Assembly: GCF_032051675.1 (NCBI RefSeq)
Contig: NZ_CP116968.1
Location: 806,001 to 870,000 of the forward strand
Direction: 5' to 3'
Source: Candidatus Nitrospira neomarina
GTDB lineage: Bacteria > Nitrospirota > Nitrospiria > Nitrospirales > UBA8639
DNA: 64,000 bases
The number at the start of each line of letters is the position of its first letter. Within the stretch, counting starts at the first letter, position 1. This document shows, in pieces, positions 50,032-59,634 of the stretch. The notes under the pieces are model-generated. The model made no database searches. It saw only the letters and a program-made list of their open reading frames with translations, and was not told the DNA's origin. The position numbers and the translations under genes were made by a program.

Positions 50032-51276
50032 CTATCGGGAAGCGGTTTGTAAGGGGGTAATGTAGGTTTGAAGTCCCTTAAAGATACCCTCGGCCACTCG
50101 CTTTTGATAGGTAGAACTTTGTAAAAGTTTTTCTTCCGTTGGATTGGAGATGAAGGCAATCTCCGCCAAGATGGCGGGCATGGTAGTCATTCGCAGCACA
50201 AAAAATGGAGCTGTTTTGATCCCATGATCCTTAATTTTATAAAAGGTATCCAAAAATTTCACCAGGGAATTTTTGGTTGTCCAAGCTAACTCACGGGAAT
50301 CGTCAATTTTTTTATCGTTAAGTTTGTCGGCAAGGATAAATTGCCAGGGTGCGGCATTTTTTTCAAGAGGGGTGCCATTTTCCCGTGCGGCGACTGCCAG
50401 GGCTCGTGGGTCACTGGCTTCACCAAAATGATAAAATTCCAAACCTTTCACGGAACTCTGGGAATGGGAGTTAATGTGAATCGAGACAAAAAGATCCGCT
50501 TTGTGTGTATTGGCGAATGTTGCCCGGTCCTCCAATTCGATGAAGACATCCGTTTCCCGAGTCATGAAGACTTTCGTGGAACTTTCCTTGGCGAGCAGGT
50601 CTCGCAAATGATTCGCCACATGTAAGACCACATCCTTTTCTCTCGTGCCTTTGCGTCCCAAGGCCCCAGGGTCTTTTCCTCCGTGTCCCGGATCAATCAC
50701 GATCACCAGATCTTTTTTTATGACAGGTGGTGGCGGAGTTGGCGGAGGAACCACTGGAGAAGCCGGTATGCTGCTATCCGGCGCACGGGCGAGAGATGAC
50801 GCCTCAGTTATGGGATACAAGTCAAGGACGATGCGAGCAGGATTTTTGAGGACATACCACTTATAGCGTTTCCACCCCTCAATGGGTATGCTGAGAAGAA
50901 TGGATCCGGAAGAAGTGGTGGAAAGGTCCAATTGTAAAGGAAGGGAGTCTGTTCTTGATTTGGTAACGGCAGGATTCGCGAATTTGGTGTTGGGAAGTTC
51001 CAATTCAAATGTTGTGGCCGTTTGATGCTCTTGGGGCGCTGGATGGACAGAACGAGTGAGGTCTAATACAACACGGGTATAATTTTTATGGCGATGAGCA
51101 CGAATATTGCGGATGGAGGTTGACGATGGTGATTGGGCAATAAGATGAATCTGTGGTTGGGTTTCATCTCCGGCGAACGGTCGAATTTCTGTTGCTCCCC
51201 CAGCCAGGGGAAGAGATCCCGACAGGAACACTATGCCGATGCAGGAATAAAGGGATATCATTCGAATGGAAGGCAT
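50032..51276 (-). CDS. N-acetylmuramoyl-L-alanine amidase with AMIN domain (AmiC-like)
   Basis: Cleaves septal peptidoglycan. Signal sequence (ISLYSCIGIVFLSGSLPLAGG), an AMIN domain (IRNIRAHRHKNYTRVVLDLT; RIVLDLYP), a Pro-rich linker (PASPVVPPPTPPPPV), then an Amidase_3 Zn hydrolase: VIVIDPGHGGKDPGALG (His), REKDVVLHVANHL (Glu), LFVSIHINSHSQ (His), VKGLEFYHFG and MPAILAEIAFISNPTEEKLL (catalytic Glu). 414 aa. Domain order and length match AmiC. EnvC/NlpD activators are not in the window. Confidence 0.93.
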   Translation of the reverse strand: MPSIRMISLYSCIGIVFLSGSLPLAGGATEIRPFAGDETQPQIHLIAQSPSSTSIRNIRAHRHKNYTRVVLDLTRSVHPAPQEHQTATTFELELPNTKFANPAVTKSRTDSLPLQLDLSTTSSGSILLSIPIEGWKRYKWYVLKNPARIVLDLYPITEASSLARAPDSSIPASPVVPPPTPPPPVIKKDLVIVIDPGHGGKDPGALGRKGTREKDVVLHVANHLRDLLAKESSTKVFMTRETDVFIELEDRATFANTHKADLFVSIHINSHSQSSVKGLEFYHFGEASDPRALAVAARENGTPLEKNAAPWQFILADKLNDKKIDDSRELAWTTKNSLVKFLDTFYKIKDHGIKTAPFFVLRMTTMPAILAEIAFISNPTEEKLLQSSTYQKRVAEGIFKGLQTYITPLQTASR

Positions 51277-51415
51277 AGAATAGTAAACCGTTCCTCTCTT
51301 TTTTCGCAGAAGATCGCCTTCTTGTCAAGGGAAGAAGCGCTTTCGAGGCAGGTCCTATTGCGGGTAGACTCCATCATTATGGATAAATCATGCATCGCAT
51401 CATGAAGGAACCACA

Positions 51416-51961
51416 GTGGCACCGAAATATTTGATCATCGATGGATATAATGTGTTGGGCGCAATGGGCCTCCCGCCCCATCGGGTCGTTGAACAGGGGG
51501 AGCATCGCCGAGAGGAGTTTATTGTACGGGTAGGCCTGTATGGGCACAAATTCCACAATCCGATCACCCTAGTTTTTGATGCCTGGCAACAATCGGGAGC
51601 GAGTCGGCAGGTCATCCATCGAAATGGTGTGACAGTGATTTATACTGGCCAGGGTGAAAAGGCAGATGGGGTGATTCAGGATTTTATCCGGAGCCATGGG
51701 AAAGGGGCTGCAGTCGTCTCTTCGGATCTTGAAGTGATAGCGGTTGCAAAAGCTTTTGGGGCGTTTTCGATCAGATCTCAAGAATTTGTCACACGCCTTG
51801 GTAATTCCGGTATTCAAGGCTCACCGGTAAGTCGATCCCGAGGCGGACTTTCCCAAAAGGATAGTGATGAGGAGCCGGTCCGATCCAAGGACAAAAAGGG
51901 GAATCCACGAAAACTTCCCAAGAAGTTGCGTCAACGCAATCGGATCATGAAGAAATTTTAA
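51416..51961 (+). CDS. NYN-domain protein YacP-like (Rae1-type putative ribonuclease)
   Basis: 181 aa from GTG 51416, with AAGGAA six bases before. The NYN fold is visible: YLIIDGYNVLGAMG (Asp), REEFIVRVGLYGH, ITLVFDAWQQSGASRQVIHR (Asp), VIYTGQGEKADGVIQDFIRS, AAVVSSDLEVIAVAKAFGAF (Ser-Asp). A basic C-terminal tail (DKKGNPRKLPKKLRQRNRIM) could bind RNA. In B. subtilis the homologue (Rae1) is a ribosome-linked endoribonuclease; same role here is inference. Its 3' end overlaps tatD by 17 bp, convergent. Confidence 0.87.
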   Translation: MAPKYLIIDGYNVLGAMGLPPHRVVEQGEHRREEFIVRVGLYGHKFHNPITLVFDAWQQSGASRQVIHRNGVTVIYTGQGEKADGVIQDFIRSHGKGAAVVSSDLEVIAVAKAFGAFSIRSQEFVTRLGNSGIQGSPVSRSRGGLSQKDSDEEPVRSKDKKGNPRKLPKKLRQRNRIMKKF

Positions 51962-52727
51962 AGAGCTGACAGGCATTATTGGTGGTCAGTTCGGCTACTC
52001 GTGCCAATCCTGTGTCAGTGTCACCATATTTAATTTTCGCAATCTGTTCTGCCACATAGGTGACGTAGGACGATTCGTTACGTTTTCCTCGAAACGGCAC
52101 AGGGGTCAGATATGGGGCATCGGTTTCAATAAGCAACCGGTCATCGGGGACCGTGCGAATCACTTCATGTAACTGAGAGGCATTGCGAAAGGTAATGATT
52201 CCTGAAAATGAGAGATGAAAGCCCAGGTCTAAGGCACGTTTGGCAAACGCCAGATCCTCTGAAAAACAATGAAAGACGCCACCCACCTTTTCGGCATGTG
52301 CTTCTTGCAGGATGGCCATCGTATCCTCTTGCGCTTCACGTGTGTGAATCACCAGTGGAAGGGAGAGTGATTGCGCCAATTCAATTTGTTCACGAAATCG
52401 TTGGCGTTGAGTTTCCCGAGGAGAGTGATCGTAATGATAATCCAGCCCGATTTCGCCGAAGGCGACGACCTTTCGTTGTTGGGCCAGTTTCCTGAATTCC
52501 GCATACCAATTGGGCTCAATGCGTTTTACTTCATGGGGATGGACCCCGATCGTGGCATACACATTGGATTGGCTTGTGGCTAATTGCACGGCTGCATGAC
52601 TTGTAGAAAGATCGCATCCAATAGTGACAAATTTTTCAACACCGGCTTCCTTGGCACGTTGAAATATGGCGTCTCGATCTGGATCATAACGGGGATCGTC
52701 CAAATGAACATGAGTATCGATCAGCAT
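51945..52727 (-). CDS. tatD: TatD-family metal-dependent hydrolase (3'-5' DNase type)
   Basis: ATG 52727 (MLIDTHVHLDDPRYDPDRD) is the proper start; the frame reaches 52766. TIM-barrel amidohydrolase: DTHVHLD (His-x-His), AFGEIGLDYHYDHSP (Glu), LPLVIHTREAQEDT (His), GVFHCFSED (His) and LIETDAPYLTPVPFRGKRNE (Asp). 260 aa. Includes the family's C-terminal Asn-Ala region (LTTNNACQLF). TatD, YcfH and YjjV cannot be told apart by reading alone; MetG, a frequent neighbour of YcfH-type genes, is absent. Confidence 0.93.
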   Translation of the reverse strand: MLIDTHVHLDDPRYDPDRDAIFQRAKEAGVEKFVTIGCDLSTSHAAVQLATSQSNVYATIGVHPHEVKRIEPNWYAEFRKLAQQRKVVAFGEIGLDYHYDHSPRETQRQRFREQIELAQSLSLPLVIHTREAQEDTMAILQEAHAEKVGGVFHCFSEDLAFAKRALDLGFHLSFSGIITFRNASQLHEVIRTVPDDRLLIETDAPYLTPVPFRGKRNESSYVTYVAEQIAKIKYGDTDTGLARVAELTTNNACQLFKISS

Positions 52728-52832
52728 GAAAAAGGCCTTTCTTGTTAAAAAACTGTACCGTATCATATCCGTCTAATTTCTTGCAGGATATCGTGTCCGC
52801 TGAGGACAAGTAGGGTTAGGTACGGGACAACG

Positions 52833-53375
52833 ATGAATATCGATGAATTATGGTTTGCGTCGATAAATGGGTGGGCCGGTCAGTTTGCTGGATTGGATTG
52901 GTTCATGCTTCAGGTGTCGCAGGAAAGCAATCTGGTGATTCCTGGCATCTTGCTCGTGGGGTATTGGGGGTGGATGAAATGGGGCGAAGCCAAACTCGCG
53001 ATTCCCTGTTTAGGGCTCCTTATCGGCTTGAGTGATTTCCTGGGCGGCCAGCTGAAAGTCTTGATTGGTCGTCCACGGCCTTGCCAGGTTCTTGAGCACA
53101 TTCATGAATTAGTCGGGTGTGGGGGGGCTTTTAGTATGCCGTCCAATCACGCGTTGAACTCAGGCACGGCTATTAGCTTTCTTGTCATGCTCTATCCCGC
53201 GCTAGGGTGGGTATTGTGGCCGCTCCTTGGCCTGATTGGATTGTCCCGTGTGTTTCTGGGTGCGCATTATGTTACAGACGTGTTGGTCGGGGTTGGCCTT
53301 GGGGCCCTGTTAGGAGGAGGGATGGGATTTTTACTCAAGACGCGGGTGTTTCGAAGGAAGCCTCTTCCTGGTTAA
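52833..53375 (+). CDS. PAP2-family membrane phosphatase
   Basis: 180 aa with five to six membrane helices. Three catalytic motifs: KVLIGRPRPC (KxxxxxxRP), SMPSNHALNSGTA (PSxH) and SRVFLGAHYVTDV (SRxxxxxHxxxD). May hydrolyse undecaprenyl diphosphate, phosphatidylglycerol phosphate or lipid A 1-phosphate; LpxE-type action is conceivable but not shown. A G7 run lies near 53120. Ends 4 bases into the convergent metal transporter gene. Confidence 0.87.
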   Translation: MNIDELWFASINGWAGQFAGLDWFMLQVSQESNLVIPGILLVGYWGWMKWGEAKLAIPCLGLLIGLSDFLGGQLKVLIGRPRPCQVLEHIHELVGCGGAFSMPSNHALNSGTAISFLVMLYPALGWVLWPLLGLIGLSRVFLGAHYVTDVLVGVGLGALLGGGMGFLLKTRVFRRKPLPG

Positions 53376-54325
53376 TGATGATGCAGATGAGGAGGTATGG
53401 GTTCTGCTCCCGTTGAGCCCGTCAGGTAACTGAGATTGCAATGCAGGTCCTCTTGCTCCTGGCATTCGGTTTCCAATTGAATGGTTAAGTGGTGAATGCC
53501 GAATTGCGAAGAGAGTGTTGATTGAATGGGTTGGAGTAGTTGATCTTTATCCGGAACCGCCTCGATGTCTACCAATACGTGACACGTCAACATCACAATG
53601 CGGGGTTCAACCGACCAGATATGCAGATCATGAACTTTTCTGACACCAGGAACGTTTTCAATGGTAGCCACAATATCTGATGTTTTGAGGTGAGGGGGCG
53701 TCGATTCCAATAAAATATCCAGCGACTCACGAAAGAGTGGCCAACTGCCTTTTATAATAATGATGACTATGAGCAGACTGATCAGAGGATCTAAAATGGT
53801 GAAGCCGGTCATGGCGATACCCAACCCGGCGATGATGACGCCAAGAGACATCCAGGCATCCATCACCATATGAAGAAAAGCCCCACGAATATTCAGGTCA
53901 TCTTCGGCTCCACGACGCAATAACAGGGCGACGGCAAGATTGGCGATCAAGCTGATACCGGCGATCACCATCACCCAAAAGCCAGGTACGTCAACCGGTG
54001 AAAACATCCGGTTGAGAGCAAACACTCCAATAATTCCACCTGTGAAAATTAACAAAAGGCTATTGAGAAACGCCGCAATGGTTCCAGCGCGGTGGTAGCC
54101 AAACGTCCGATGTTCTGTGGCGGGTTGGGTGGCCAGAATATGTGCATACAAGGCTAACAAGAGAGAGCCTTGATCGATCAAATTGTGCCCGGCATCGCTC
54201 ATTAGCCCAAGACTATTGATCGCATAACCGCCGATGAATTCAGCGAGAATGATGATGCCATTGAGGACGAGGCCCAGCTTAAGCCGATACGTGAGTGGGG
54301 AGGCGTTCAACTCGGAAGGTGTCAT
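53372..54325 (-). CDS. Cation diffusion facilitator (Zn/Co/Cd efflux, CzcD/ZitB type)
   Basis: ATG 54325 (MTPSELNASPLTYRLKLGLV) is the preferred start; the frame goes on to 54394. Six helices with the metal sites SDAGHNLIDQGSLLLALYA (His-x3-Asp) in helix 2 and AFLHMVMDAWMSLGV (His-x3-Asp) in helix 5, plus a cytoplasmic C-terminal domain (HDLHIWSVEPRIVMLTCHVL; FGIHHLTIQLE) ending in a His-rich tail (PPHLHHH). About 317 aa. Proton-coupled export of Zn2+ or similar. Its distance from ytxH (150 bp) argues for a separate unit. Confidence 0.9.
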   Translation of the reverse strand: MTPSELNASPLTYRLKLGLVLNGIIILAEFIGGYAINSLGLMSDAGHNLIDQGSLLLALYAHILATQPATEHRTFGYHRAGTIAAFLNSLLLIFTGGIIGVFALNRMFSPVDVPGFWVMVIAGISLIANLAVALLLRRGAEDDLNIRGAFLHMVMDAWMSLGVIIAGLGIAMTGFTILDPLISLLIVIIIIKGSWPLFRESLDILLESTPPHLKTSDIVATIENVPGVRKVHDLHIWSVEPRIVMLTCHVLVDIEAVPDKDQLLQPIQSTLSSQFGIHHLTIQLETECQEQEDLHCNLSYLTGSTGAEPIPPHLHHH

Positions 54326-54481
54326 AGAATCTACTCTCGCATGAATCTCAATTCTGGACAATGGGAAGGGGCAAGCCTTCCTTCGTCTTGCCACAAACGG
54401 AATGGAGCGATCCCGGCACTTGCGAGGTTGAGAATGGTGAAGGGGGATGTCCCCCTCCCTTCTAGGCGGCGGGTGCGATAG

Positions 54482-54790
54482 TTACACGTCGAAGGAGTCG
54501 GTTTTGACGGCCTGTTTGGTGGCATCCACAGCGGAGTTGACTCGCGTGGCCGCTTGTTTCATGGTTTTTCTGGCCTCTTCAGACCAGGCATGCACGGCCT
54601 CTTTCGTTTGAGAAGCCATATCTGAAAATTCGTCCTGTGCGGTCTTCGCACCTCGTGCCAATCGATCACGCACGTGAGTCCCTGCCTCAGGGGTTAAGAG
54701 TATGGCACTACCGGCGCCCAATAGAAATCCTGCAATGAAGACAAATGTATTAACCCAACATGAGTCGCCTTGCGTTGTATGCTCATCCAT
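54482..54790 (-). CDS. YtxH-domain small membrane protein
   Basis: 102 aa: a single N-terminal helix (WVNTFVFIAGFLLGAGSAIL), followed by the family's LLTPEAGTHVRDRLARGAK and a long amphipathic alpha-helical part (EFSDMASQTKEAVHAWSEEA). GGGAGGAA precedes ATG 54790. General stress-type protein by family; role unknown. It follows another small membrane protein after 36 bp, and the two probably end the glg/tre operon. A GGGGGA/TCCCCC hairpin (54441-54456) lies after its stop. Confidence 0.8.
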   Translation of the reverse strand: MDEHTTQGDSCWVNTFVFIAGFLLGAGSAILLTPEAGTHVRDRLARGAKTAQDEFSDMASQTKEAVHAWSEEARKTMKQAATRVNSAVDATKQAVKTDSFDV

Positions 54791-54826
54791 CGTGATATTC
54801 CTCCCTAGTAATGCTTTGTTTGAGTG

Positions 54827-55084
54827 TTATGACCGGTCCTCTTGATTCTTCGATGAGACCATTGCCATGATGGCTCCTCCCAAGAGAACTCCAGAGGCAA
54901 AGATAAGACTGTAAGATAAGCCCGTTCGGAGTTCAGGCCATGTGTCCAAAACTCGTTTCCATAGTGGGACGTTTTCAGAAAAATGGACATGTCCCTCCCA
55001 GCCTAATCCTCCCTCCGGCGTGGACTGCTCAGAGTATGATTCTTGGTTCGCAGCGTGTGCCGTGTTCAATTTGCTCATATTCAT
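54827..55084 (-). CDS. Small single-helix membrane protein of unknown function
   Basis: 85 aa. A polar N-terminal half, then [20 protein letters not shown] as one membrane helix and a basic end. ATG 55084 overlaps the treY stop (ATGA), so it is translated with treY. No family recognised. Perhaps paired with the YtxH protein coded next. Confidence 0.66.
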   Translation of the reverse strand: MNMSKLNTAHAANQESYSEQSTPEGGLGWEGHVHFSENVPLWKRVLDTWPELRTGLSYSLIFASGVLLGGAIMAMVSSKNQEDRS

Positions 55085-57987
55085 GAGGCGGGCTCCAATA
55101 GGGCAAAAGGAAAATGTTGAAAAAGCATTCCTAGGGGTAATCCTACCATGCTCAGGCCATTTTGTGGAGTGACAATTTCTTGGGTCAAAAGATTACGAAA
55201 CGAGTGTGTCGCGAATTCCGGGGGGAGCCGCATCGAAGTTTGTCCCCATATGGATTCGCCGAGCGGACTGATGGTCTGGTCGGGGATGAGAGTCGTTAAC
55301 AGGCGTGGAAATATGACCAAACAGATATGTGAATGACTTTGTCTCATGAATCCGCACACATGATGGGCCTGCTCCCCCTTGAATTCCAGGGGCAGATACG
55401 ATCCTTCCAGAAACAGGTGGGGGTGGCTCTTCCGGATATGAAGCGCGGTAGTGGTCAAATACATTTTGATCAGGCCGCTTTCCGCATCTTGTAATAATGT
55501 CTGGACAAGGTCGAGAGGAGCAGTGGTCTGTTGCAAATGTTGTAATTGGGATAGCCGTTGTTGTCTGTAGAGATAATCCACGGGTTGTCGGTTGTCTGGG
55601 TCGACCAGACTGAAATCCCAAAGCTCCGTACCTTGATAAAAATCGGGGACACCGGGAGCGAGGATTTTAATAAGGACCTGACTCAGAGAATTATAGATGC
55701 CGTATTTGGAAATGCGTTGTTGAAAGGGGATGAAATCTTGAAGAAAGACATTTGAAGGCCTGAGAGCAAGAATGCGGGAAAGAAATTCTCCAACGGCGGT
55801 TTCCCAGGCTTCGTCGGGGTTTAACCAGCTGGTGTTAACTTTCGCTTCCCGTAAGGCTTTAACCATATATCCCTGCATGCGCTCCAGGAATTGAGGTTGA
55901 GCCGGTTCAGAGAGACCACCCAATGGCCAGGTGCCGAGCAGCGTCTGGTAAATCAAATATTCTTCATTCAAGCTCGGTGCCCGTTGATCATTGATTGTTT
56001 GCTTGGCTTTTTTATTCAGCCGATTCCAGGTTCGAAGATGGTGCCGCCATTCTTTGGGAATTTCCGACAACACATTGATTCGGGCCCGGACATCCTCGCT
56101 GCGTTTGGTGTCATGGGTGGACGTGGAGGAGAGACTTGCCGGCCATTGGGTGGCGCGATCCTGCATATATTGGTGAAATGTTGAAAGCGGGACCCCAAAG
56201 TGTTGCGGCTCGCCGCCGACTTCATTGAGCGATGTGAGGCGGTTGTAACAATAGAACGCGGTATCTTCAACGCCTTTCGCGGTGACCGGGCTGGTTGTCT
56301 GCTGGAATTTCATAACAAAAGGGCGAATCACCTCCCAATCAAGATCCGGTGAGTTCTGGGGAATTCTCAAGAGGAGATCGCGGATAAAATCGAAGACCAG
56401 GTTGCTGATGGCAGGATTGCGCCGTTTAGCTCGGGCTACCGCTAGCCGAATATACGCGCGATCACGATCCAGGACGCCTTCGAGAGGATCGGGTCCAATA
56501 TAGGTTCGATATACCGGGAAACAGGCAATGATTTCGCGGATCGCGTGGATCAGACTATTGAGCGTAAAGTCCCGTGAGCGCCGGTTTCGCTCGGAGAGGA
56601 CATTCAGCTGATGCCCCAAGGCATTGATTTCTCCTGACATGGAACTGGTCATGATGAGGTTTTTGCAGTCGTAGATCAGATCGTCATAGTGGAGCGACTG
56701 TTTGGTAAATCGGCTGTAGATCTGTTCGATCTGTCGTTGGTGGGTTTCCTGGATGAATAATTGATTGACGAGGGCAAGGTAGTCGTATCCAGTTGTGCCA
56801 TGGCACAGCCAATCGGAAGTGAGACGTTCCTCTGTACCCAGAATTTTTTCAACGAGAAGATAGAGGGAGCGGCCTTGGGTGTCGGCCTGAACCTTCAAAT
56901 TTTCAGCCGCCCATTGTTGCCATTGGGCCAGAAAGGCTCTTGGATTATACAGCCCGTCGACATGATCAATTCGCAGTCCATTCACGGCACCGGATGTCAA
57001 TAATTCAAATATTTTTTTATGGGCCGCTTGGAAGACTTCCGGTTGCTCCATGCGAATGGCCGCCAATTGGTTAATGTCAAAAAACCGGCGATAATTTATT
57101 TCTTCAGCGGCGACCCGCCAATAGGCCAGGCGATAGGCTTGGTGACTCACCAGGCTGTCGAGGACATCGAATGTGCGGGGAGAGTTCTTCATGCCATTCA
57201 GTAACCGAATGTTCTCCAGCAGAAAATCGCGAATAGTGGAATTGTCGGCAATCACCGTGGAGAGGCGGCGGCGGATCACCTCTTTCTCCCGGTACCGTTC
57301 GGCAACACGCTCGGCTTCCGTCTCGGTTCTGGCCGGTAAATGGGAAAGAGCGGTGATAATGCTTTGGTATTCATGCAAGTGCGGATCAGAATTTTCCAGG
57401 CTTTGGTTGAGGGTGTCTTGCCTGAAGGTCAGAATGGTACTCCAAGTGCAGGGATCAATGGGCAGACGATTTTCATAGTAGGTGAGGAAAAATTGTCCGT
57501 CCTCATAGTGGAGGATGATTTCCTGGTTTTCAAGCACAATGCCGTATTGATCTCCGAGAATGGGAAGAAGCACCTTGTTTTCTAATTCCGGTTTCACCGG
57601 TGTCCAGTCAATATCGAAAAATGTGGCGTAATGTGAAGAAGGACCATTTTCCAAGACATCCTGCCACCAAAGATTCGTCGATGCGGCTATCCCCATATGA
57701 TTCGGGACGACGTCCAGTATCTGACCCATGTCGTGTTGGTGGAGTGCTTGGATAAATGCCTGGTAATCGGCCTCCGTCCCGATCTCCGGATTTAATTCCG
57801 TGGGGTCGACCACGTCGTATCCATGGGTGCTCCCGGGAGTGGCTTTCAGATAGGGAGAGGCGTAGCAGTCGGTAATGCCAAGTTGAGACAAATACGGGAG
57901 GATGCGAGAGGCGTCTTGGAATGTGAATGACGCGTTAAATTGAAGGCGATAGGTCGAGAGCGGAATGTGCAGAGGCAGAGGAGTCAT
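55081..57987 (-). CDS. treY: Malto-oligosyltrehalose synthase TreY
   Basis: GH13 enzyme that turns the reducing-end alpha-1,4 link of maltodextrins into an alpha-1,1 link (maltooligosyltrehalose). [20 protein letters not shown] and [20 protein letters not shown] open the protein; then [25 protein letters not shown] (nucleophile Asp), [12 protein letters not shown] (acid/base Glu) and [20 protein letters not shown] (stabilising Asp). 968 aa, longer than some 700-900 aa homologues, in family range. It lies 10 bp after glgC; its product is cut by TreZ, coded at the far end of the block. Confidence 0.94.
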   Translation of the reverse strand: MTPLPLHIPLSTYRLQFNASFTFQDASRILPYLSQLGITDCYASPYLKATPGSTHGYDVVDPTELNPEIGTEADYQAFIQALHQHDMGQILDVVPNHMGIAASTNLWWQDVLENGPSSHYATFFDIDWTPVKPELENKVLLPILGDQYGIVLENQEIILHYEDGQFFLTYYENRLPIDPCTWSTILTFRQDTLNQSLENSDPHLHEYQSIITALSHLPARTETEAERVAERYREKEVIRRRLSTVIADNSTIRDFLLENIRLLNGMKNSPRTFDVLDSLVSHQAYRLAYWRVAAEEINYRRFFDINQLAAIRMEQPEVFQAAHKKIFELLTSGAVNGLRIDHVDGLYNPRAFLAQWQQWAAENLKVQADTQGRSLYLLVEKILGTEERLTSDWLCHGTTGYDYLALVNQLFIQETHQRQIEQIYSRFTKQSLHYDDLIYDCKNLIMTSSMSGEINALGHQLNVLSERNRRSRDFTLNSLIHAIREIIACFPVYRTYIGPDPLEGVLDRDRAYIRLAVARAKRRNPAISNLVFDFIRDLLLRIPQNSPDLDWEVIRPFVMKFQQTTSPVTAKGVEDTAFYCYNRLTSLNEVGGEPQHFGVPLSTFHQYMQDRATQWPASLSSTSTHDTKRSEDVRARINVLSEIPKEWRHHLRTWNRLNKKAKQTINDQRAPSLNEEYLIYQTLLGTWPLGGLSEPAQPQFLERMQGYMVKALREAKVNTSWLNPDEAWETAVGEFLSRILALRPSNVFLQDFIPFQQRISKYGIYNSLSQVLIKILAPGVPDFYQGTELWDFSLVDPDNRQPVDYLYRQQRLSQLQHLQQTTAPLDLVQTLLQDAESGLIKMYLTTTALHIRKSHPHLFLEGSYLPLEFKGEQAHHVCGFMRQSHSHICLVIFPRLLTTLIPDQTISPLGESIWGQTSMRLPPEFATHSFRNLLTQEIVTPQNGLSMVGLPLGMLFQHFPFALLEPAS

Positions 57988-57997
57988 GCTCCCTCCT

Positions 57998-59290
57998 TTA
58001 TGTTAAAGAGGAGGGTGAGGAATGGATGGCCCGTCCGCCATAGGATTGCCCACGAGGGAAGAGAGTGAGGCCGAGCTTCCCGGCTGCGGATCGTCGACTG
58101 TCTCGTCCGTGTTTGTCGCCTAGTTTGGTTCCGGACGAGATAATGTTAAATCGGTCAATGATACAACGATGGAGATGGCAATTGGAGCCAATGAGTGTCC
58201 CATCAAGAATAATCGATTCTTCAATGGTACAGCCTTCTCCAATTCTGACATTGCGTCCAATAATGGAACGTTTCACCGTACTGTCTACGACAAGGCTGCC
58301 TTGGCCGACCATGGCATCATCCATGTGGGATCGGACCAGACTGGCAACGGGTTCAACGGACGCATCGGTCAGAATAGGCCATTTGACATTTCGTAAGTCA
58401 AGGATCGGCGATTCACCCAAGATATCCATGTTCGCTTGCCAATAGGCCTCCAGGGTTCCCACATCGCGCCAGTACCCCCATTCTTCGTAAGGATGGATGC
58501 CGGGAACCACATTGTCCATGAAGTCATAAGCGAGGACCCGGTGAGATTTGATGAGCGACGGAATAATGTTCCTACCAAAATCGTGCGTGCCGGCTTGACT
58601 GGCATCTTGTTCCAGGATTTTTACAAGAATGTCGGCATTAAAAATATAATTTCCCATCGAACTAAACGCCATCCCGGAATTTTCAGGCATGGGTTTGGGA
58701 GAGGCCGGCTTTTCCTCAAATCCGATAATTTGATGGTCGGCATTGACTTCGACAATTCCGAACCCCTTTGCCGCCTGAATCGGAACGGGAAGCGACGCGA
58801 CGGTCACATCCGCTTCCTGGTCAAGGTGAAATTGGATCATCTGCCGCACATCCATCCGGTAAATATGGTCGGCTCCGAAGACGGCCACCAATCCTGGCGC
58901 AAAATCCTGGATAAGATTAATATTCTGATAGACGGCATCTGCTGTCCCCTCATACCATTTCCCGCGTCCCTTCATTTGAGGAGGGACGACCGTAATGAAG
59001 TTTTGTCGGTTGGTGCCACCAAAGCGCCAGGCCCTTCTCAGGTGTTCAATCAAGGATTGTGAACGGTATTGCACCAAAACGTACATGGACTGGATGCCGG
59101 AATTAATAAAATTGCTGAGGACAAAATCCACAATACGATAGGTGCCGGCAAATGGCACGGACGGCTTACTTCGTTGTTCGGTTAACGGCATGAGCCGTTC
59201 CCCTTTGCCACCGGCCATGATCATGGCAAGGATTTTTTGTGGCGTCCGTTCGATGAGTTTTTTGCGGCGAGGTCCGGAAGAGCTTTTCAT
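57998..59290 (-). CDS. glgC: Glucose-1-phosphate adenylyltransferase GlgC
   Basis: Makes ADP-glucose for glycogen. [20 protein letters not shown] (Gly-rich loop), [65 protein letters not shown]-type [42 protein letters not shown], and a C-terminal beta-helix ([20 protein letters not shown]) for allosteric control. 430 aa. Six bases separate it from the lapA-like gene upstream. Confidence 0.95.
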   Translation of the reverse strand: MKSSSGPRRKKLIERTPQKILAMIMAGGKGERLMPLTEQRSKPSVPFAGTYRIVDFVLSNFINSGIQSMYVLVQYRSQSLIEHLRRAWRFGGTNRQNFITVVPPQMKGRGKWYEGTADAVYQNINLIQDFAPGLVAVFGADHIYRMDVRQMIQFHLDQEADVTVASLPVPIQAAKGFGIVEVNADHQIIGFEEKPASPKPMPENSGMAFSSMGNYIFNADILVKILEQDASQAGTHDFGRNIIPSLIKSHRVLAYDFMDNVVPGIHPYEEWGYWRDVGTLEAYWQANMDILGESPILDLRNVKWPILTDASVEPVASLVRSHMDDAMVGQGSLVVDSTVKRSIIGRNVRIGEGCTIEESIILDGTLIGSNCHLHRCIIDRFNIISSGTKLGDKHGRDSRRSAAGKLGLTLFPRGQSYGGRAIHSSPSSLT

Positions 59291-59296
59291 ACGGAT

Positions 59297-59578
59297 TTAG
59301 GTGTTGGACGGAGGATTGGTGAACTGGGCGACGGATTGTTCCAGTGTCGCGATCGTTTTTTGTTGCTTGGCGATCAGACGGATTTTTTTTATATAGATGG
59401 GCAATGCAGCCAGTACGGTCAGGCCGACACCTAATGCCAAAGCTGAGAGCAACATCAGGGCCCGCGACCCTTGAATGGTCCAGGCGAAAAAGTTCAGAAT
59501 AATGGGTTCGGAGTTTTGTATCGAAAAAGCAACCGCAAAGAACAACAGAAGCAGCAAGGCCAACAGTGCAGAATACAT
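59297..59578 (-). CDS. LapA-domain (DUF1049) small membrane protein
   Basis: 93 aa: two membrane helices (LLALLLLLFFAVAFSIQNSE; LMLLSALALGVGLTVLAALP) with the loop PIILNFFAWTIQGSRALM typical of LapA/YciS, then a short coiled coil (LIAKQQKTIATLEQSVAQF). E. coli LapA works with LapB in controlling LpxC/LPS synthesis; here it is first in the glgC-treY operon, with no lapB nearby. A role in sugar storage would be inference only. Confidence 0.82.
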   Translation of the reverse strand: MYSALLALLLLLFFAVAFSIQNSEPIILNFFAWTIQGSRALMLLSALALGVGLTVLAALPIYIKKIRLIAKQQKTIATLEQSVAQFTNPPSNT

Positions 59579-59603
59579 AGTCCCTTTTGTTATGTTAGGA
59601 TGT

Positions 59604-59615
59604 TGTTAATTAACA
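59604..59615. promoter_or_regulatory. Perfect 12-bp palindrome in the lapA-glgC / glgB divergent gap
   Basis: TGTTAATTAACA sits in the 56 bp between the two divergent starts. It is placed to overlap both promoters, so one repressor or activator could switch both directions. GTT(N)AAC-type sites suit several helix-turn-helix regulators; no regulator gene is in the block. No clear -35/-10 pair was recognised. Confidence 0.5.
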
Positions 59616-59634
59616 TAGAAAGGAGTCATTGGCA

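Noticed and set aside
57019-57585. Plus-strand frames inside treY
   Set aside because: Antisense shadows of a 968-codon gene.
58436-59062. 208-codon plus-strand frame inside glgC
   Set aside because: Antisense shadow; GlgC motifs are complete on the minus strand.
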